The notes: generated by a model from the letters alone, not told the origin. Shown: positions 43,799 to 53,458, counted from the first letter of the stretch. The stretch: DNA of 64,000 nucleotides from SCGC-AAA076-P13 sp905478035 (GCA_943846785.1 OX044367.1:682001-746000), one strand, 5' to 3'. A program made the numbers and translations.

Positions 43799-44311
43799 TT
43801 GAGCCAGGAATTAGTAACCTATATAGTTCTTGGCTCAGAATCTAGATTAAAAAATGTCAAACTCCCACTAGATACTAAATATGAAGAATATTTATTATCT
43901 AACTTGTCAGCGGAATCCTCTTATCAAAATCAGTTAGATGATTTAGTTACTTCTTGCAAAGGAGAGCTTGTAGTATTTTTACCTCCATCTTCGTTTCCTA
44001 ATTCAGAGGCAAAAGAATCTTTAAAGAAAATTGCTTTAATTGGATTATCTTCTTGGGGTTGGTTTGAATATAGCCTTAGAAGAAAAAATATTATTCAAAA
44101 CTTTAAAAAAGTTAGTACCTTGGTAAGAAGTACTCCTGATATCGAGCAGGGTATTTTTTTTACAAAACGTCTATATTTTTCTATTGGTGGATCTGGTTCA
44201 TTTTCTTCAGAAACATTTTCAGAATTATCAAAAAGATTATATTCACGAATTGATCCACAAAAACCACTTCCTGCTCTTATAATAAGAACCAAGAATCTTA
44301 AATTAAATTAG
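43799..44311 (+). CDS. Glycosyltransferase-like protein of unknown role
   Basis: A 170-aa protein; start TTG 43799 is the best available, since no ATG lies nearby and the ribosome-binding site is weak. The GELVVFLPPSSFPNSEA segment corresponds to the D-x-D region of GT-A glycosyltransferases but with no Asp-x-Asp, and GIFFTKRLYFSIGGSGSF resembles the acceptor-side motif of rSAM-associated GT2-like proteins. It may be a degenerate or repurposed GT2 domain. It lies 11 bases after metY and five before ccmA, so it may share a transcript with either. Confidence 0.5.
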   Translation: MSQELVTYIVLGSESRLKNVKLPLDTKYEEYLLSNLSAESSYQNQLDDLVTSCKGELVVFLPPSSFPNSEAKESLKKIALIGLSSWGWFEYSLRRKNIIQNFKKVSTLVRSTPDIEQGIFFTKRLYFSIGGSGSFSSETFSELSKRLYSRIDPQKPLPALIIRTKNLKLN

Positions 44312-44316
44312 GTAAC

Positions 44317-44898
44317 ATGAAGAAAATTTTGGCTGCAGATAATCTATGCTATTCAATAAATGAAACAAAGCTTTTTCAGGGACTTTCCTTTGATTTATTT
44401 GAAGGAAAAGCAATTCATGTTTTAGGCGGCAATGGTTCTGGTAAAACTTCACTTTTAAAAATAATTAGCGGTCTATCCAAGCCTACTAGAGGATCAATTA
44501 CAAAATCTAATAAAAAAAACGTATGCTTTGTTGGTCATAAAAACGCCCTAAAACAGTATCTTACAGTTGAAGATAACTTATCTTTATTAGAAGTAGATAA
44601 ACATAATGATATAAATGCTTTTCTTAAAAAGCTCGAGCTATCAAAATTATTAGATGTAATGGTTGCTAGTCTATCTTATGGCCAACAAAAAAAACTAGCC
44701 TTACTAAGACTCTTTTTAAATGATTCTGATTTGTTGGTACTGGATGAGCCTTGTGTTGGATTAGATAGAAAGTCTCAAGATATTTTATGCTCTTTTTTAA
44801 GAGAGCAAAAAGAAGAAAAAAAGGCTCTAATTTTTTCTTCTCACATTTCTTTGGATGTTGATTCTGAATACATAAATCTCGACAAAGCTATTTCATGA
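44317..44898 (+). CDS. ccmA: Heme exporter ATP-binding protein CcmA
   Basis: ABC ATPase of the cytochrome c maturation system I, working with CcmB to release holo-CcmE. Walker A is GGNGSGKTSLL (about 36-46), the ABC signature is SLSYGQQKKLALL, and Walker B is LLVLDEPCVGLD. The 193-aa length is typical. It overlaps ccmB by four bases and begins a contiguous ccmABCDEFGHI operon. Confidence 0.94.
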   Translation: MKKILAADNLCYSINETKLFQGLSFDLFEGKAIHVLGGNGSGKTSLLKIISGLSKPTRGSITKSNKKNVCFVGHKNALKQYLTVEDNLSLLEVDKHNDINAFLKKLELSKLLDVMVASLSYGQQKKLALLRLFLNDSDLLVLDEPCVGLDRKSQDILCSFLREQKEEKKALIFSSHISLDVDSEYINLDKAIS

Positions 44899-45542
44899 AA
44901 TTAATTAATTTTGAATTTTTAAAACTCCGTAAAAAATCAAGAGGTTGGTTAGGTCCTATTCTTGTTTTTATTTTGATCATGACCGCATTTCCATTGACTG
45001 TAGAAATCCTAAATAAAAATCTTGAACAGGCGTTTTTTTCAATATTGTGGATTGCAACTTTATTAGTGATGATGTTGGCAACTGAAGATATTTTCTTAGA
45101 AGATTACAATGATGGCTCCTTGGAGCAGATGGCTATAAAGTATGATTCTTTATCAGGCCTAGTAGCCACAAAAATTTTTGTTTATTGGGTATTGATAGGC
45201 ATTCCAATTTCTTTAATAGGAGCTCTATATGGATTTGGTATAACCAGATCTTCAGAATCAGCCTTACAAATATTACCCATATTATTGATTACAACTTATA
45301 TATTTCTAAATGTATTTAGTTTTGGAAATGCATTAAGTCTTACTAAGGGCTCTATTTTAGGTACTCTTATTACCATGCCTCTTGTATTGCCTTTGCTTGT
45401 TGTCTTGGGGAAGGTGGTAATTGCTATAAATCTAGGTATTAGTTTTTTAGGATTTCTTTTTCTTTTATTAGGAATCTTATCGATTATAATACTTATATTA
45501 CCAATGATTATCTCTTTTGTTATCAAGGCGCATTTAGAGTAA
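44895..45542 (+). CDS. ccmB: Heme exporter membrane protein CcmB
   Basis: Membrane partner of CcmA with about six hydrophobic helices in 215 aa. The segment MLATEDIFLEDYNDGSLEQM matches the conserved CcmB block (E-D...D-G-x-L-E-Q), and the later FSFGNALSLTKG segment is also typical. It follows ccmA with a four-base overlap and precedes ccmC. Confidence 0.93.
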   Translation: MKLINFEFLKLRKKSRGWLGPILVFILIMTAFPLTVEILNKNLEQAFFSILWIATLLVMMLATEDIFLEDYNDGSLEQMAIKYDSLSGLVATKIFVYWVLIGIPISLIGALYGFGITRSSESALQILPILLITTYIFLNVFSFGNALSLTKGSILGTLITMPLVLPLLVVLGKVVIAINLGISFLGFLFLLLGILSIIILILPMIISFVIKAHLE

Positions 45543-45569
45543 CTTTGGTCTAAATCTATTAGCTATATT

Positions 45570-46301
45570 GTGATAAAAAAGTTTATACATCAGTTTGCAT
45601 CGCCAAAAACCTATCTATTTCAGGTTGACAGAGCATATCCATATATTTTTTATGCCTCCCTATTTGTTTACATAGGATCACTATTTTGGGGTTTGTTTTT
45701 AACATCCGAAGACTTTGTCCAAGGAAATTCATACAGAATAATCTATTTACATGTTCCAGCCTCTTTCATTTCACAATCTCTGTATCTTGCGATGGCTTTT
45801 GCTAGTGCTATTTTCTTAATATGGAAAGTAAAACTTTCTGCATATTTGGTTAAATCTATTGCTCCGATCGGAGCAGTAACTACTTTTATTGCATTAGTCT
45901 CTGGCTCTATATGGGGCATTCCTACTTGGGGTACTTGGTGGGCATGGGATGCAAGAATAATATCCACTTTGATTTTATTTATAATGTACTTAGGTTTGAT
46001 TTCACTTCATGACTCTTTTACAGATTACGAGAAGGCTGATAAATTTTTAGCAATTCTAGTTATTGTAGGTTCAGTCAATATACCGATTATAAAAATGTCT
46101 GTTGAATGGTGGAGCACGCTTCATCAAACAGCCTCAATAACAGTAACAGAGAAACCTGCAATAGATGCCTCCATGCTTTATCCACTTTTTGGTTCAATTA
46201 TTGGTTTTAGTGGTATTGTTTTCTGTCTTGTAATCCTGTCTTCTAAACTACAGATACTTTTACGTGAAAAGAATAAAAGTTGGGTAAAAGATTATGTTTA
46301 A
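45570..46301 (+). CDS. ccmC: Heme chaperone-loading protein CcmC
   Basis: Inner-membrane protein that delivers heme to CcmE. The WGIPTWGTWWAWDARIIST segment is the tryptophan-rich (WWD) heme-handling domain, and conserved histidines sit before and after it (YLHVPASF and WWSTLHQ). About six membrane helices fit in 243 aa. The start is GTG at 45570. It overlaps ccmD by eight bases. Confidence 0.95.
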   Translation: MIKKFIHQFASPKTYLFQVDRAYPYIFYASLFVYIGSLFWGLFLTSEDFVQGNSYRIIYLHVPASFISQSLYLAMAFASAIFLIWKVKLSAYLVKSIAPIGAVTTFIALVSGSIWGIPTWGTWWAWDARIISTLILFIMYLGLISLHDSFTDYEKADKFLAILVIVGSVNIPIIKMSVEWWSTLHQTASITVTEKPAIDASMLYPLFGSIIGFSGIVFCLVILSSKLQILLREKNKSWVKDYV

Positions 46302-46467
46302 TTTTGCATTTGATTCCATTGGTGAAGCTTTTATGATGCAGAGTGCTAATGGTCAATATCATGGAATATATGTATGGTCAGTAGTGTTTATCGTCTTAAC
46401 GTCATTGCTGGTAACATTTTTTATCTATAAAAGAAAAATTAGGAATATTGGAAAAAAAATTAAATGA
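46294..46467 (+). CDS. ccmD: Small heme-exporter subunit CcmD
   Basis: A 57-aa protein too small for many gene callers. It starts at ATG 46294, overlapping the ccmC stop, and ends at 46467, overlapping ccmE by four bases (ATGA). It has the expected short N-terminus with HGIYVWSVV, one membrane helix (about 26-44), and a basic tail ending KRKIRNIGKKIK. CcmD stabilises the CcmABC/CcmE complex. The position and topology are decisive. Confidence 0.9.
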   Translation: MFNFAFDSIGEAFMMQSANGQYHGIYVWSVVFIVLTSLLVTFFIYKRKIRNIGKKIK

Positions 46468-46868
46468 AGGCAGTTAGAAAAAAACGCTTAGTTACTGTTT
46501 TAGTTTTATTGCTTACTTCGGGCCTTGGCTCAATGTTAATTATAAAAGCACTTGATTCAAACTTAGACTTTTTCTTTACACCTTCTGAAATTTTTAAAGA
46601 TGAACTACCTGATAATAAAAGAATTAAGGTAGGTGGAATGGTTCTTGAGAATTCAGTTACTAGAGACGGCACAAATATAATTTTTAAGATTACAGACTAC
46701 AAAGAATCTATTCAGGTTGAATTCGATGGCATTGTCCCAGATTTATTTAAAGAGGGAAGTGGCGTTGTTGTTCTAGGTTATCTAGATAACGAAATTCTCA
46801 AAGCTGAAAAGGTTTTAGCAAAACATGATGAAAACTATATGCCACCAAGTTTAGATATAGAAAAATAA
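46464..46868 (+). CDS. ccmE: Periplasmic heme chaperone CcmE
   Basis: Binds heme covalently and carries it to CcmF. A basic start and one N-terminal membrane anchor (about 7-28) precede a beta-barrel domain with IKVGGMVLENSVTRDGTNIIFKITD. The heme-binding histidine is H121 in VLAKHDENYMPP, with the tyrosine two to four residues later that is typical of the family. The length of 134 aa is normal. It lies between ccmD and ccmF. Confidence 0.95.
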   Translation: MKAVRKKRLVTVLVLLLTSGLGSMLIIKALDSNLDFFFTPSEIFKDELPDNKRIKVGGMVLENSVTRDGTNIIFKITDYKESIQVEFDGIVPDLFKEGSGVVVLGYLDNEILKAEKVLAKHDENYMPPSLDIEK

Positions 46869-48761
46869 ATGTTAGTTCAAATAGCACATTTCCTTTCAAT
46901 TCTCTCAACTGGTCTTTTTTTTACTACCTTTCTTTTATCTTTTTTATTAGATAATAAGGACAGAAATATAACCAAGCTTATCTCAAGAATATACTCGCAT
47001 GGTTTTTTATTGCTATTTGTATCTTTCCTTATTTATGTATTCTTAGCACTTAATGACAGCTTTAATGTTCTTTACATTGCTCAGCATTCAAATAGTTTGC
47101 TACCCAACTTTTATAAAATAACATCTATATGGAGTGCTCATGAAGGCTCTATGTATCTTTGGATAGTATTCTTATGTCTTTGGGGTTTTTTATATAGCTA
47201 TTTTGTATCACCTGAAGATGAACTTAAGGCAAAGGCCCTAGGTATTATTTCTTTAATAGCTGTTGGGTTTCTATCATTTCTTTTGTTCACCTCGAATCCA
47301 TTCGAGACAATTTTGCCAGTAGCTCCTATTGATGGAGCTGATATAAATCCAGTTCTTCAAGATCCTGCCTTGGCTATTCATCCTCCAACACTATACTTAG
47401 GCTATGTAGGATTTGTAATAGCATTTGCAAATGCAATCTCATTTTTATTGAATGGGGATAATAAAATTAAATGGGAAGACTCAGTTAGAATATGGTCAAT
47501 TTCTGCATGGGTGTTTCTAACAGTTGGTATAGCCTTAGGGAGTTGGTGGGCATATTATGAGCTTGGTTGGGGTGGTTATTGGTTTTGGGATCCAGTAGAA
47601 AATGTTGCATTAATGCCATGGCTAGCAGCTACAGCATTCATTCATTCACTAAGCGTTTCATCTAAATCTAAGCTTTTAAGGATATGGACTATTTTGCTCT
47701 CAATAATGGTCTTTTCACTCAGTTTATTTGGTGCTTTTATTGTTAGGTCTGGAATCATTGATAGTGTTCATTCATTTGCAAACGATCCAGAAAGAGGATT
47801 ATATCTTTTAAGCTTTGCTGGAATTTTAGTTGTTTTATCCTTAGCTGTATTTTCTTATAGACTCCCATCATTAATATCTAATAAAAATATAGTTTCTTTT
47901 TCAAAAGAATCTTTTATATCAATAAATAATATTATTTTTGGGACATTAATTTTTTCAACAATGCTAGGGATTCTTTATCCATTAATATATGAATATTTAT
48001 ATCTTCAAAAAATTAGTGTTGGGGCGCCTTACTATAATGCAATTTTTGTTCCTTCTACAATACTTGCATCTTTATTTTTATTTTTTTCTGTTGATGCAAA
48101 ATGGCAAAGGACATATAAGGTTATTAATACCCACTCAGCAATGCTTCTTTCAGGAATTCTTTCATTATTGATCACAGTTTTAGTTATGTTCTTTTCTAAG
48201 ATTTCAAGTTTGTGGATTCTTATTTCATTGTTCACTGGGTTATTGGTAATAATTAGATACATCTTTGTAATAGTAAATTTCTTAGTCAATAAAAAGTACT
48301 CAAATCCATATAGCATTGCTGCTCATATTGGCTTGGGTATGTTAATAGTTTCAATTGCATTAAATAGTGAGTTCAGCTCAGAAAGAGCAATTAATATTAA
48401 TCTCAAGGGCAAGGATACTTACAAGGGTTATGAGGTAAGCTTTGATAATCTAGAGTTAATAAAGATGTCTAATCATGACAGCGTCAAAGCTTCATTTGTT
48501 TTTAGTGACTCAAAAGGAAAAAGGTTTATTTTGAGTCCTGAAAAAAGAAAGTATTTCACTCGAGGTCAGATAACTACTGAAACAGCTATCTATGTAACTC
48601 CTCTTAAAGATATTTATATAACTTTAGGAGACCAACTTGAGGATGGGAGCTGGATTGTAAATATTCAATTTAATTATTTTATTCGCTGGGTATGGCTCTC
48701 TGCTATTTTAATGGCTTTAGCCGGATCCTTTTTAGCATTTTCACTGAGGAGGGTTGATTAG
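46869..48761 (+). CDS. ccmF: Cytochrome c heme lyase subunit CcmF
   Basis: Large membrane protein (630 aa, about 14-15 helices) that ligates heme to apocytochrome c. The WWD domain is WWAYYELGWGGYWFWDPVEN near residue 225-245. HPPTLYLGYVGF upstream and the FLVRSGIIDSVHSFA-like segment (here AFIVRSGIIDSVHSFAND) are characteristic. It is one base from ccmE and shares a base overlap with ccmG. Confidence 0.96.
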   Translation: MLVQIAHFLSILSTGLFFTTFLLSFLLDNKDRNITKLISRIYSHGFLLLFVSFLIYVFLALNDSFNVLYIAQHSNSLLPNFYKITSIWSAHEGSMYLWIVFLCLWGFLYSYFVSPEDELKAKALGIISLIAVGFLSFLLFTSNPFETILPVAPIDGADINPVLQDPALAIHPPTLYLGYVGFVIAFANAISFLLNGDNKIKWEDSVRIWSISAWVFLTVGIALGSWWAYYELGWGGYWFWDPVENVALMPWLAATAFIHSLSVSSKSKLLRIWTILLSIMVFSLSLFGAFIVRSGIIDSVHSFANDPERGLYLLSFAGILVVLSLAVFSYRLPSLISNKNIVSFSKESFISINNIIFGTLIFSTMLGILYPLIYEYLYLQKISVGAPYYNAIFVPSTILASLFLFFSVDAKWQRTYKVINTHSAMLLSGILSLLITVLVMFFSKISSLWILISLFTGLLVIIRYIFVIVNFLVNKKYSNPYSIAAHIGLGMLIVSIALNSEFSSERAININLKGKDTYKGYEVSFDNLELIKMSNHDSVKASFVFSDSKGKRFILSPEKRKYFTRGQITTETAIYVTPLKDIYITLGDQLEDGSWIVNIQFNYFIRWVWLSAILMALAGSFLAFSLRRVD

Positions 48762-49297
48762 TGATTAGCGTATTTAGGTTTTTTATTTTTGCAGTACCAG
48801 TATCTCTGTTAAGTTTTCTATATTTTTTTATTAATGATAATGATTATTATCCAGGAGCAGATTTCACAGTTTCAGAGATGCCAGCTTTCGAGCTTAATGC
48901 TTTATATGATAACTCTATAATCAGTAATTCAGATCTAAAAGGAAGCTATCTTATTAATGTTTGGGCAAGCTGGTGTATTACATGCAGAATTGAACATGGG
49001 TTTTTAGTCAGGCTAGATGCTCAAAACATACCTATTGTTGGCCTTAACTATAAAGATGATAAAGATGATGCAATCGAATGGTTAAGTAAATATAAAGATC
49101 CATATGGATTAATCATCCATGACTTTTCTGGATCACTAGCACTAGATATGGGAGTAACCGGCGCTCCAGAAACATTTTTAGTTAAAGATGGAAAAATAAT
49201 TGCTCATTTTAGTGGAGAGGTTAATAAAAGAATTTGGTCTGATGTATTTGTTCCAGTTATTAAAAAAGAAAAGGTAAAATGGAATGATCAAATATAG
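48761..49297 (+). CDS. ccmG: Thiol:disulfide reductase CcmG (DsbE)
   Basis: Membrane-anchored periplasmic thioredoxin that keeps apocytochrome or CcmH cysteines reduced. A single N-terminal helix (about 7-24) is followed by a thioredoxin fold with NVWASWCITCRIEH (C72 and C75). GVTGAPETFLVKDGKI contains the cis-proline loop. The start is GTG at 48761. The length of 178 aa is typical. It overlaps ccmH by 14 bases. Confidence 0.95.
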   Translation: MISVFRFFIFAVPVSLLSFLYFFINDNDYYPGADFTVSEMPAFELNALYDNSIISNSDLKGSYLINVWASWCITCRIEHGFLVRLDAQNIPIVGLNYKDDKDDAIEWLSKYKDPYGLIIHDFSGSLALDMGVTGAPETFLVKDGKIIAHFSGEVNKRIWSDVFVPVIKKEKVKWNDQI

Positions 49298-49661
49298 TCT
49301 ATTAACCATATTATTTTTCACTCAATTAATAATTAGTGATTCTCTTTATAATTTTGAAAATGCAGCAGATGAAAAAAGGTTTTATAACCTTATCAAGGAA
49401 ATAAGATGTCCAAAATGTACTAGTGGATCTTTAGCAAGTTCCAATGCACCTGTTTCTGTCGATATAAAAGAAAAAATAATTGAATTGATAAAGGAGGGCA
49501 AAACAGACAAAGAAATTAAAGAATATATAGCTTTAAGATTTGGCAATTCTGTTTTATATAATCCAGGATTTAATCAGGATACTTATTTTTTATGGATTGC
49601 ACCCTTTGCAATATTATTTATTTCTATGACCTTTTACTACTTTAGAAGACGAATTAAATGA
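49284..49661 (+). CDS. ccmH: Cytochrome c maturation protein CcmH
   Basis: Periplasmic thiol-oxidoreductase of heme ligation. A signal/anchor at the N-terminus precedes IKEIRCPKCTSGSLASSNAP, with the C42/C45 pair (family L-R-C-P-x-C). A C-terminal membrane helix ends in FYYFRRRIK. The length of 125 aa corresponds to the short CcmH form (CcmL), with the TPR/CcmI part encoded by the next gene. It overlaps that gene by four bases. Confidence 0.94.
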   Translation: MIKYSLLTILFFTQLIISDSLYNFENAADEKRFYNLIKEIRCPKCTSGSLASSNAPVSVDIKEKIIELIKEGKTDKEIKEYIALRFGNSVLYNPGFNQDTYFLWIAPFAILFISMTFYYFRRRIK

Positions 49662-50431
49662 TTTATATATATCTTTTATGTTTCTTCTCATTGATACCAG
49701 TAATTGCTTATCTGTTATCCATAAATACTAAAAATAAGGGCTATATATTAGGAATATCAATGCTTGTTATTCTTGCATGTTTATTTAGTTTTACGGGAAA
49801 GTTTTCATTTTTAGGATCTCTAAACAAGCAATTATTGACAGATAACATGTACGCAAATATTCAAGATGATAATGATATCTCTGATGACATCTTTACAAGT
49901 TTTGAAAAACTAATTAATGATGAAGATAGAATTTATTGGATGCAGAGTCTTATTTTAGAAGCTATTGATGGCAAAAAATATAATTCAGCAGAGAGTCTGA
50001 TAACTTATTCAGAAAGGTATTTCAAATCCAGTGAAGAGAAATTTATTTTTTATAGCCTTTACAAGGATTTAAGAGATTCTAAATTTCCTATATTTGCTAA
50101 TTCAAAAATCATTGTAGATTTTAATAAACCTAATGATTGTTCAATATTTTCTGGACTGATTGAGATTTTTATTATGAATGGCCCTCAGATACCAATTGCT
50201 AATGCCAATTTTAATAAAGAGGAAGTGGTCATACTTAACAATACAAGCTCTTCTATTCCAGGTTTTGATATTGCTTCGGCTTATCTTAATAAGGAAACAG
50301 TTGATATTAAAGTTGAATTAGAATGTACTAAAAGTGGATTTGAATATACTTCAGAAGTTTTGATATTACTTGATCAAACAACACCATCAAATACCTATAA
50401 AATTAGCTCAAATGAATGGTTAAAAAAGTAA
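49658..50431 (+). CDS. CcmI-like cytochrome c biogenesis protein
   Basis: A 257-aa protein with two N-terminal membrane helices (about 3-19 and 28-45), then a soluble region. The C-terminal part, from a VDFNKPNDCSIFSGLIEIFI stretch to a KVELECTKSGFEYTSEVLILLD stretch, resembles the C-terminal periplasmic domain of CcmI/CycH, which chaperones apocytochrome c. The TPR region is short and poorly conserved. The position after ccmH supports the call. Confidence 0.68.
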   Translation: MIYIYLLCFFSLIPVIAYLLSINTKNKGYILGISMLVILACLFSFTGKFSFLGSLNKQLLTDNMYANIQDDNDISDDIFTSFEKLINDEDRIYWMQSLILEAIDGKKYNSAESLITYSERYFKSSEEKFIFYSLYKDLRDSKFPIFANSKIIVDFNKPNDCSIFSGLIEIFIMNGPQIPIANANFNKEEVVILNNTSSSIPGFDIASAYLNKETVDIKVELECTKSGFEYTSEVLILLDQTTPSNTYKISSNEWLKK

Positions 50432-50470
50432 CAATAGTTTAATATATTCATAACAAAATAACTCTTCGCA

Positions 50471-53458
50471 ATGCAGCTTAAACACATAAAACTAGCAGGT
50501 TTTAAAAGTTTCGTAGATCCAACGAAGATATCCTTTCCCACAAATTTAGTTGGCGTTGTTGGTCCAAATGGATGTGGTAAATCAAATGTCATTGATGCAG
50601 TTAGGTGGGTGCTTGGAGAGCTATCAGCTAAGAACCTTAGAGGCGAATCAATGGTTGATGTTATTTTTAATGGCTCTGAAAATAGAAAGGCATCAGGTCA
50701 ATGCAGTATAGAGCTGCTTTTTGATAACTCAAGTGGAAAAATTGGTGGTGAATACTCAGCATTTAATGAAATTTCTATAAAAAGATTAATGAATAGAGAT
50801 GCACAATCTACCTATTTTATAAATAGCACAAAATGCAGAAGGAAGGACGTTCAAGATATATTTCTTGGAACAGGTCTTGGTCCAAGCTCATATGCAATCA
50901 TAGAACAGGGAATGGTAAGCAGATTGGTCAGTGCAAAACCGGAAGAATTAAGGACCCATATCGAAGAAGCTGCTGGAGTATCTAAATATAGAGAGAGAAG
51001 AAGAGAGACTGAAAGCAGAATAAAAAAGACAAAAGAGAACTTATCTCGTGTTAAAGATATTAAAGATGAAATTGAAAGACTTATTCGTAGATTAGAAAAT
51101 CAAGCAAATGCTGCAGAAAAGTATAATGCTCTCAAGAAAGAAGAGTCAGAAAACCAAATTAATACAGCTATATTATTTTCGTTGGAAGCTAAAAATAATA
51201 GAGATCAACTTCAAAAGAACCTTGATGGTTTAAATAGAGACCTAAAAATAAAACAGGCTGAATCCGATACAAAACAATCACAAATAGATGAATATAGAAC
51301 TCAGAATGAATCAGTTGTAGATTCTTATGAAACAGCACAAAAGAATTTCTACAGTATTGGATCAGAAATAGCCAAGCATGAGGCTGATCTTCAAAATATA
51401 TCTAAATCAGAATCTTCAAATCTAGAATCTCTTGAAAGAGCCAAACAAAGCTATAAAAAAGCATTAGAAAAAGAATCATCTTTTAAAGATCTTAGCCCTA
51501 AGCAGCAGGAGTTAAAGCTTAATATAGCGATAATTAAGGCATTAGATGCTGTAAAAAATAAAGATATAATTTTAGAGAGAACTAAACCCTTAGAAAGCGA
51601 TATTGAATCTAAGCAATTGGATCTAGATTCAAGAGAAGAGACAATAAAAGCAGCTAAAGAAAAACAAAGAATTGCAAATGAAAAAGTTAATGAACTACAA
51701 GCAATGAGTTATTCAATTGGGGGCAATATAGCAAGACTTGAAGGTAGTATCCTTAATCTAGAAAAAGTAAAAACCCAAGCTAATAAAGATCTTATATCTG
51801 CAAAAGAAAACTATGAAAGAGCTTTAGAAAAAGAATCTAATGCTGAAAATTTAAGTCCCAAAGAAAAAACAATACATTTAATTGATAGCATTTCTGAGCT
51901 TTTAACCAATCTTGGCTCTAATGGAATTCTTATTAATAAAAAGGTAAAAGAATTAAAAGAATTATTAATGAGCATTCTAAAGATTGCATCTGACCAATCT
52001 AAGTCTTTTACAGATGAGTTTCTTAAAAGAAAAAAAGAGATTGAAGATCTCCTTAAAAGTAATTCAGAAGAAAAGATATTAGCTGAAAAGGATCTTTCGA
52101 TTCTCCACGATGAGCAAAAAACCTTAATCGACGATCTCGCTTCTAATAATGCTATTTTATCAAAACTAGATGCAGAAGTAAGAGAGCTGGATGGAGGTAA
52201 GTTATTTGTAGCTAATGAATTAAGATCAATAGAAAAAGAAATAAATGATCTTAAGCTCGATTTAAGAACCTATGAGATTAATCTACAAAATGCATCTCAA
52301 ATACTTGATAAAGCTGAAATTGATATTTCAGATTTAAACTCTGAAGAGTATCAAGGAATGGATCTTGAGGGTCTAGAAGCATCTCTTGATGAGGTACAAA
52401 AAAATATTAATAACTTAGGTTCTATTAACTTGGCATCTCCAGACGAATACCTAGAAAGACAAAATGAATTATCTGAAAATATTCAAAATAATCAAAATAG
52501 AAAACTAGAAATTCAAAATATTATGTCTGATTTAGTTAACAAAAGCTCAGAAGCGGAATCAGTTTTATTGGATATTCGCCAGAAACAATCTAGATTTAAC
52601 GAGAGTATGAGAGAGCTTGAAAATAAGAAGTCCATAGCTGAATTAGATCTTAAATCAATATCTGAAAAAGTTACTAATGTAAGATTAGATCTAAAAACTT
52701 ATGAGATAAATCTAGAAAATGCTAATACTAAAATAAAAGAAGCTGGATTAAAGATAGAAGATATAGATTATTCTAAATATGATGGGTTAAATACCAAAGA
52801 TCTTCAAGATAGACTTGCCGAAATCCAAGCTAAGATTATTAGATTAGGGGCTATAAATTTAGCCGCTCCAGAAGAGATTGCTCAAGAATCAAAAAGAAAA
52901 GAAGAGCTAGATATTCAATATGAAGATTTAACTGATGCCTTAGATAAACTTTCTGGTGCAATTAAGACAATTGATGCAGAAACAAAAACAAGGTTCCAAG
53001 ACAGCTTCGATGCTATCAACGTTAGAATGAAAGAAGTTTTCACAAAGCTTTTTGGAGGAGGCTATGCTGAATTAGCTTTAACTGAAGGTGATGCCTTAAA
53101 TGCTGGTGTTGTGATTATGGCAAGACCTCCTGGTAAAAAGAATTCATCTATTTCTCAACTATCTGGTGGTGAAAAAGCTTTAACTGCATTGGCTTTAGTT
53201 TTTGGTATATTTGAATTAAATCCTGCCCCATTTTGTATCTTAGATGAAGTGGATGCACCTTTAGATGATTTAAACACCATGAGATTTATAAATATGGTTG
53301 AAGAAATGTCAAAGACTGTTCAATTTATCTTTATAACCCATAATAAAGTTTCAATGGAAAAAAGCGACCACCTAATGGGTGTCACTATGCAAGAGGCCGG
53401 GGTCTCAAGAATGGTTTCTGTTGATGTAAACCAAGCTCTAGAATTTGCAGAGGCATAA
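50471..53458 (+). CDS. smc: Chromosome segregation SMC protein, apparently hingeless
   Basis: ABC-type ATPase that organises chromosomes. The N-terminal head has Walker A GPNGCGKSN (31-39); the C-terminal head has LSGGE (897-901) and Walker B ILDEVDAPLD. At 995 aa it is shorter than the roughly 1150-1200 aa of most SMCs. No hinge-like globular segment is visible in the centre; the coiled coil runs from about 170 to 830 with a likely turn near 490-510. Internal duplications are present: residues 295-345 resemble 415-465 (period 120), and 596-660 resemble 739-803 (period 143). It is followed directly by zipA. Confidence 0.9.
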   Translation: MQLKHIKLAGFKSFVDPTKISFPTNLVGVVGPNGCGKSNVIDAVRWVLGELSAKNLRGESMVDVIFNGSENRKASGQCSIELLFDNSSGKIGGEYSAFNEISIKRLMNRDAQSTYFINSTKCRRKDVQDIFLGTGLGPSSYAIIEQGMVSRLVSAKPEELRTHIEEAAGVSKYRERRRETESRIKKTKENLSRVKDIKDEIERLIRRLENQANAAEKYNALKKEESENQINTAILFSLEAKNNRDQLQKNLDGLNRDLKIKQAESDTKQSQIDEYRTQNESVVDSYETAQKNFYSIGSEIAKHEADLQNISKSESSNLESLERAKQSYKKALEKESSFKDLSPKQQELKLNIAIIKALDAVKNKDIILERTKPLESDIESKQLDLDSREETIKAAKEKQRIANEKVNELQAMSYSIGGNIARLEGSILNLEKVKTQANKDLISAKENYERALEKESNAENLSPKEKTIHLIDSISELLTNLGSNGILINKKVKELKELLMSILKIASDQSKSFTDEFLKRKKEIEDLLKSNSEEKILAEKDLSILHDEQKTLIDDLASNNAILSKLDAEVRELDGGKLFVANELRSIEKEINDLKLDLRTYEINLQNASQILDKAEIDISDLNSEEYQGMDLEGLEASLDEVQKNINNLGSINLASPDEYLERQNELSENIQNNQNRKLEIQNIMSDLVNKSSEAESVLLDIRQKQSRFNESMRELENKKSIAELDLKSISEKVTNVRLDLKTYEINLENANTKIKEAGLKIEDIDYSKYDGLNTKDLQDRLAEIQAKIIRLGAINLAAPEEIAQESKRKEELDIQYEDLTDALDKLSGAIKTIDAETKTRFQDSFDAINVRMKEVFTKLFGGGYAELALTEGDALNAGVVIMARPPGKKNSSISQLSGGEKALTALALVFGIFELNPAPFCILDEVDAPLDDLNTMRFINMVEEMSKTVQFIFITHNKVSMEKSDHLMGVTMQEAGVSRMVSVDVNQALEFAEA

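Noticed and set aside
52256..52870. The repeated segments in smc as an assembly duplication
   Set aside because: The two copies differ at many codons while keeping the protein pattern, which fits an old duplication rather than an assembly artefact.
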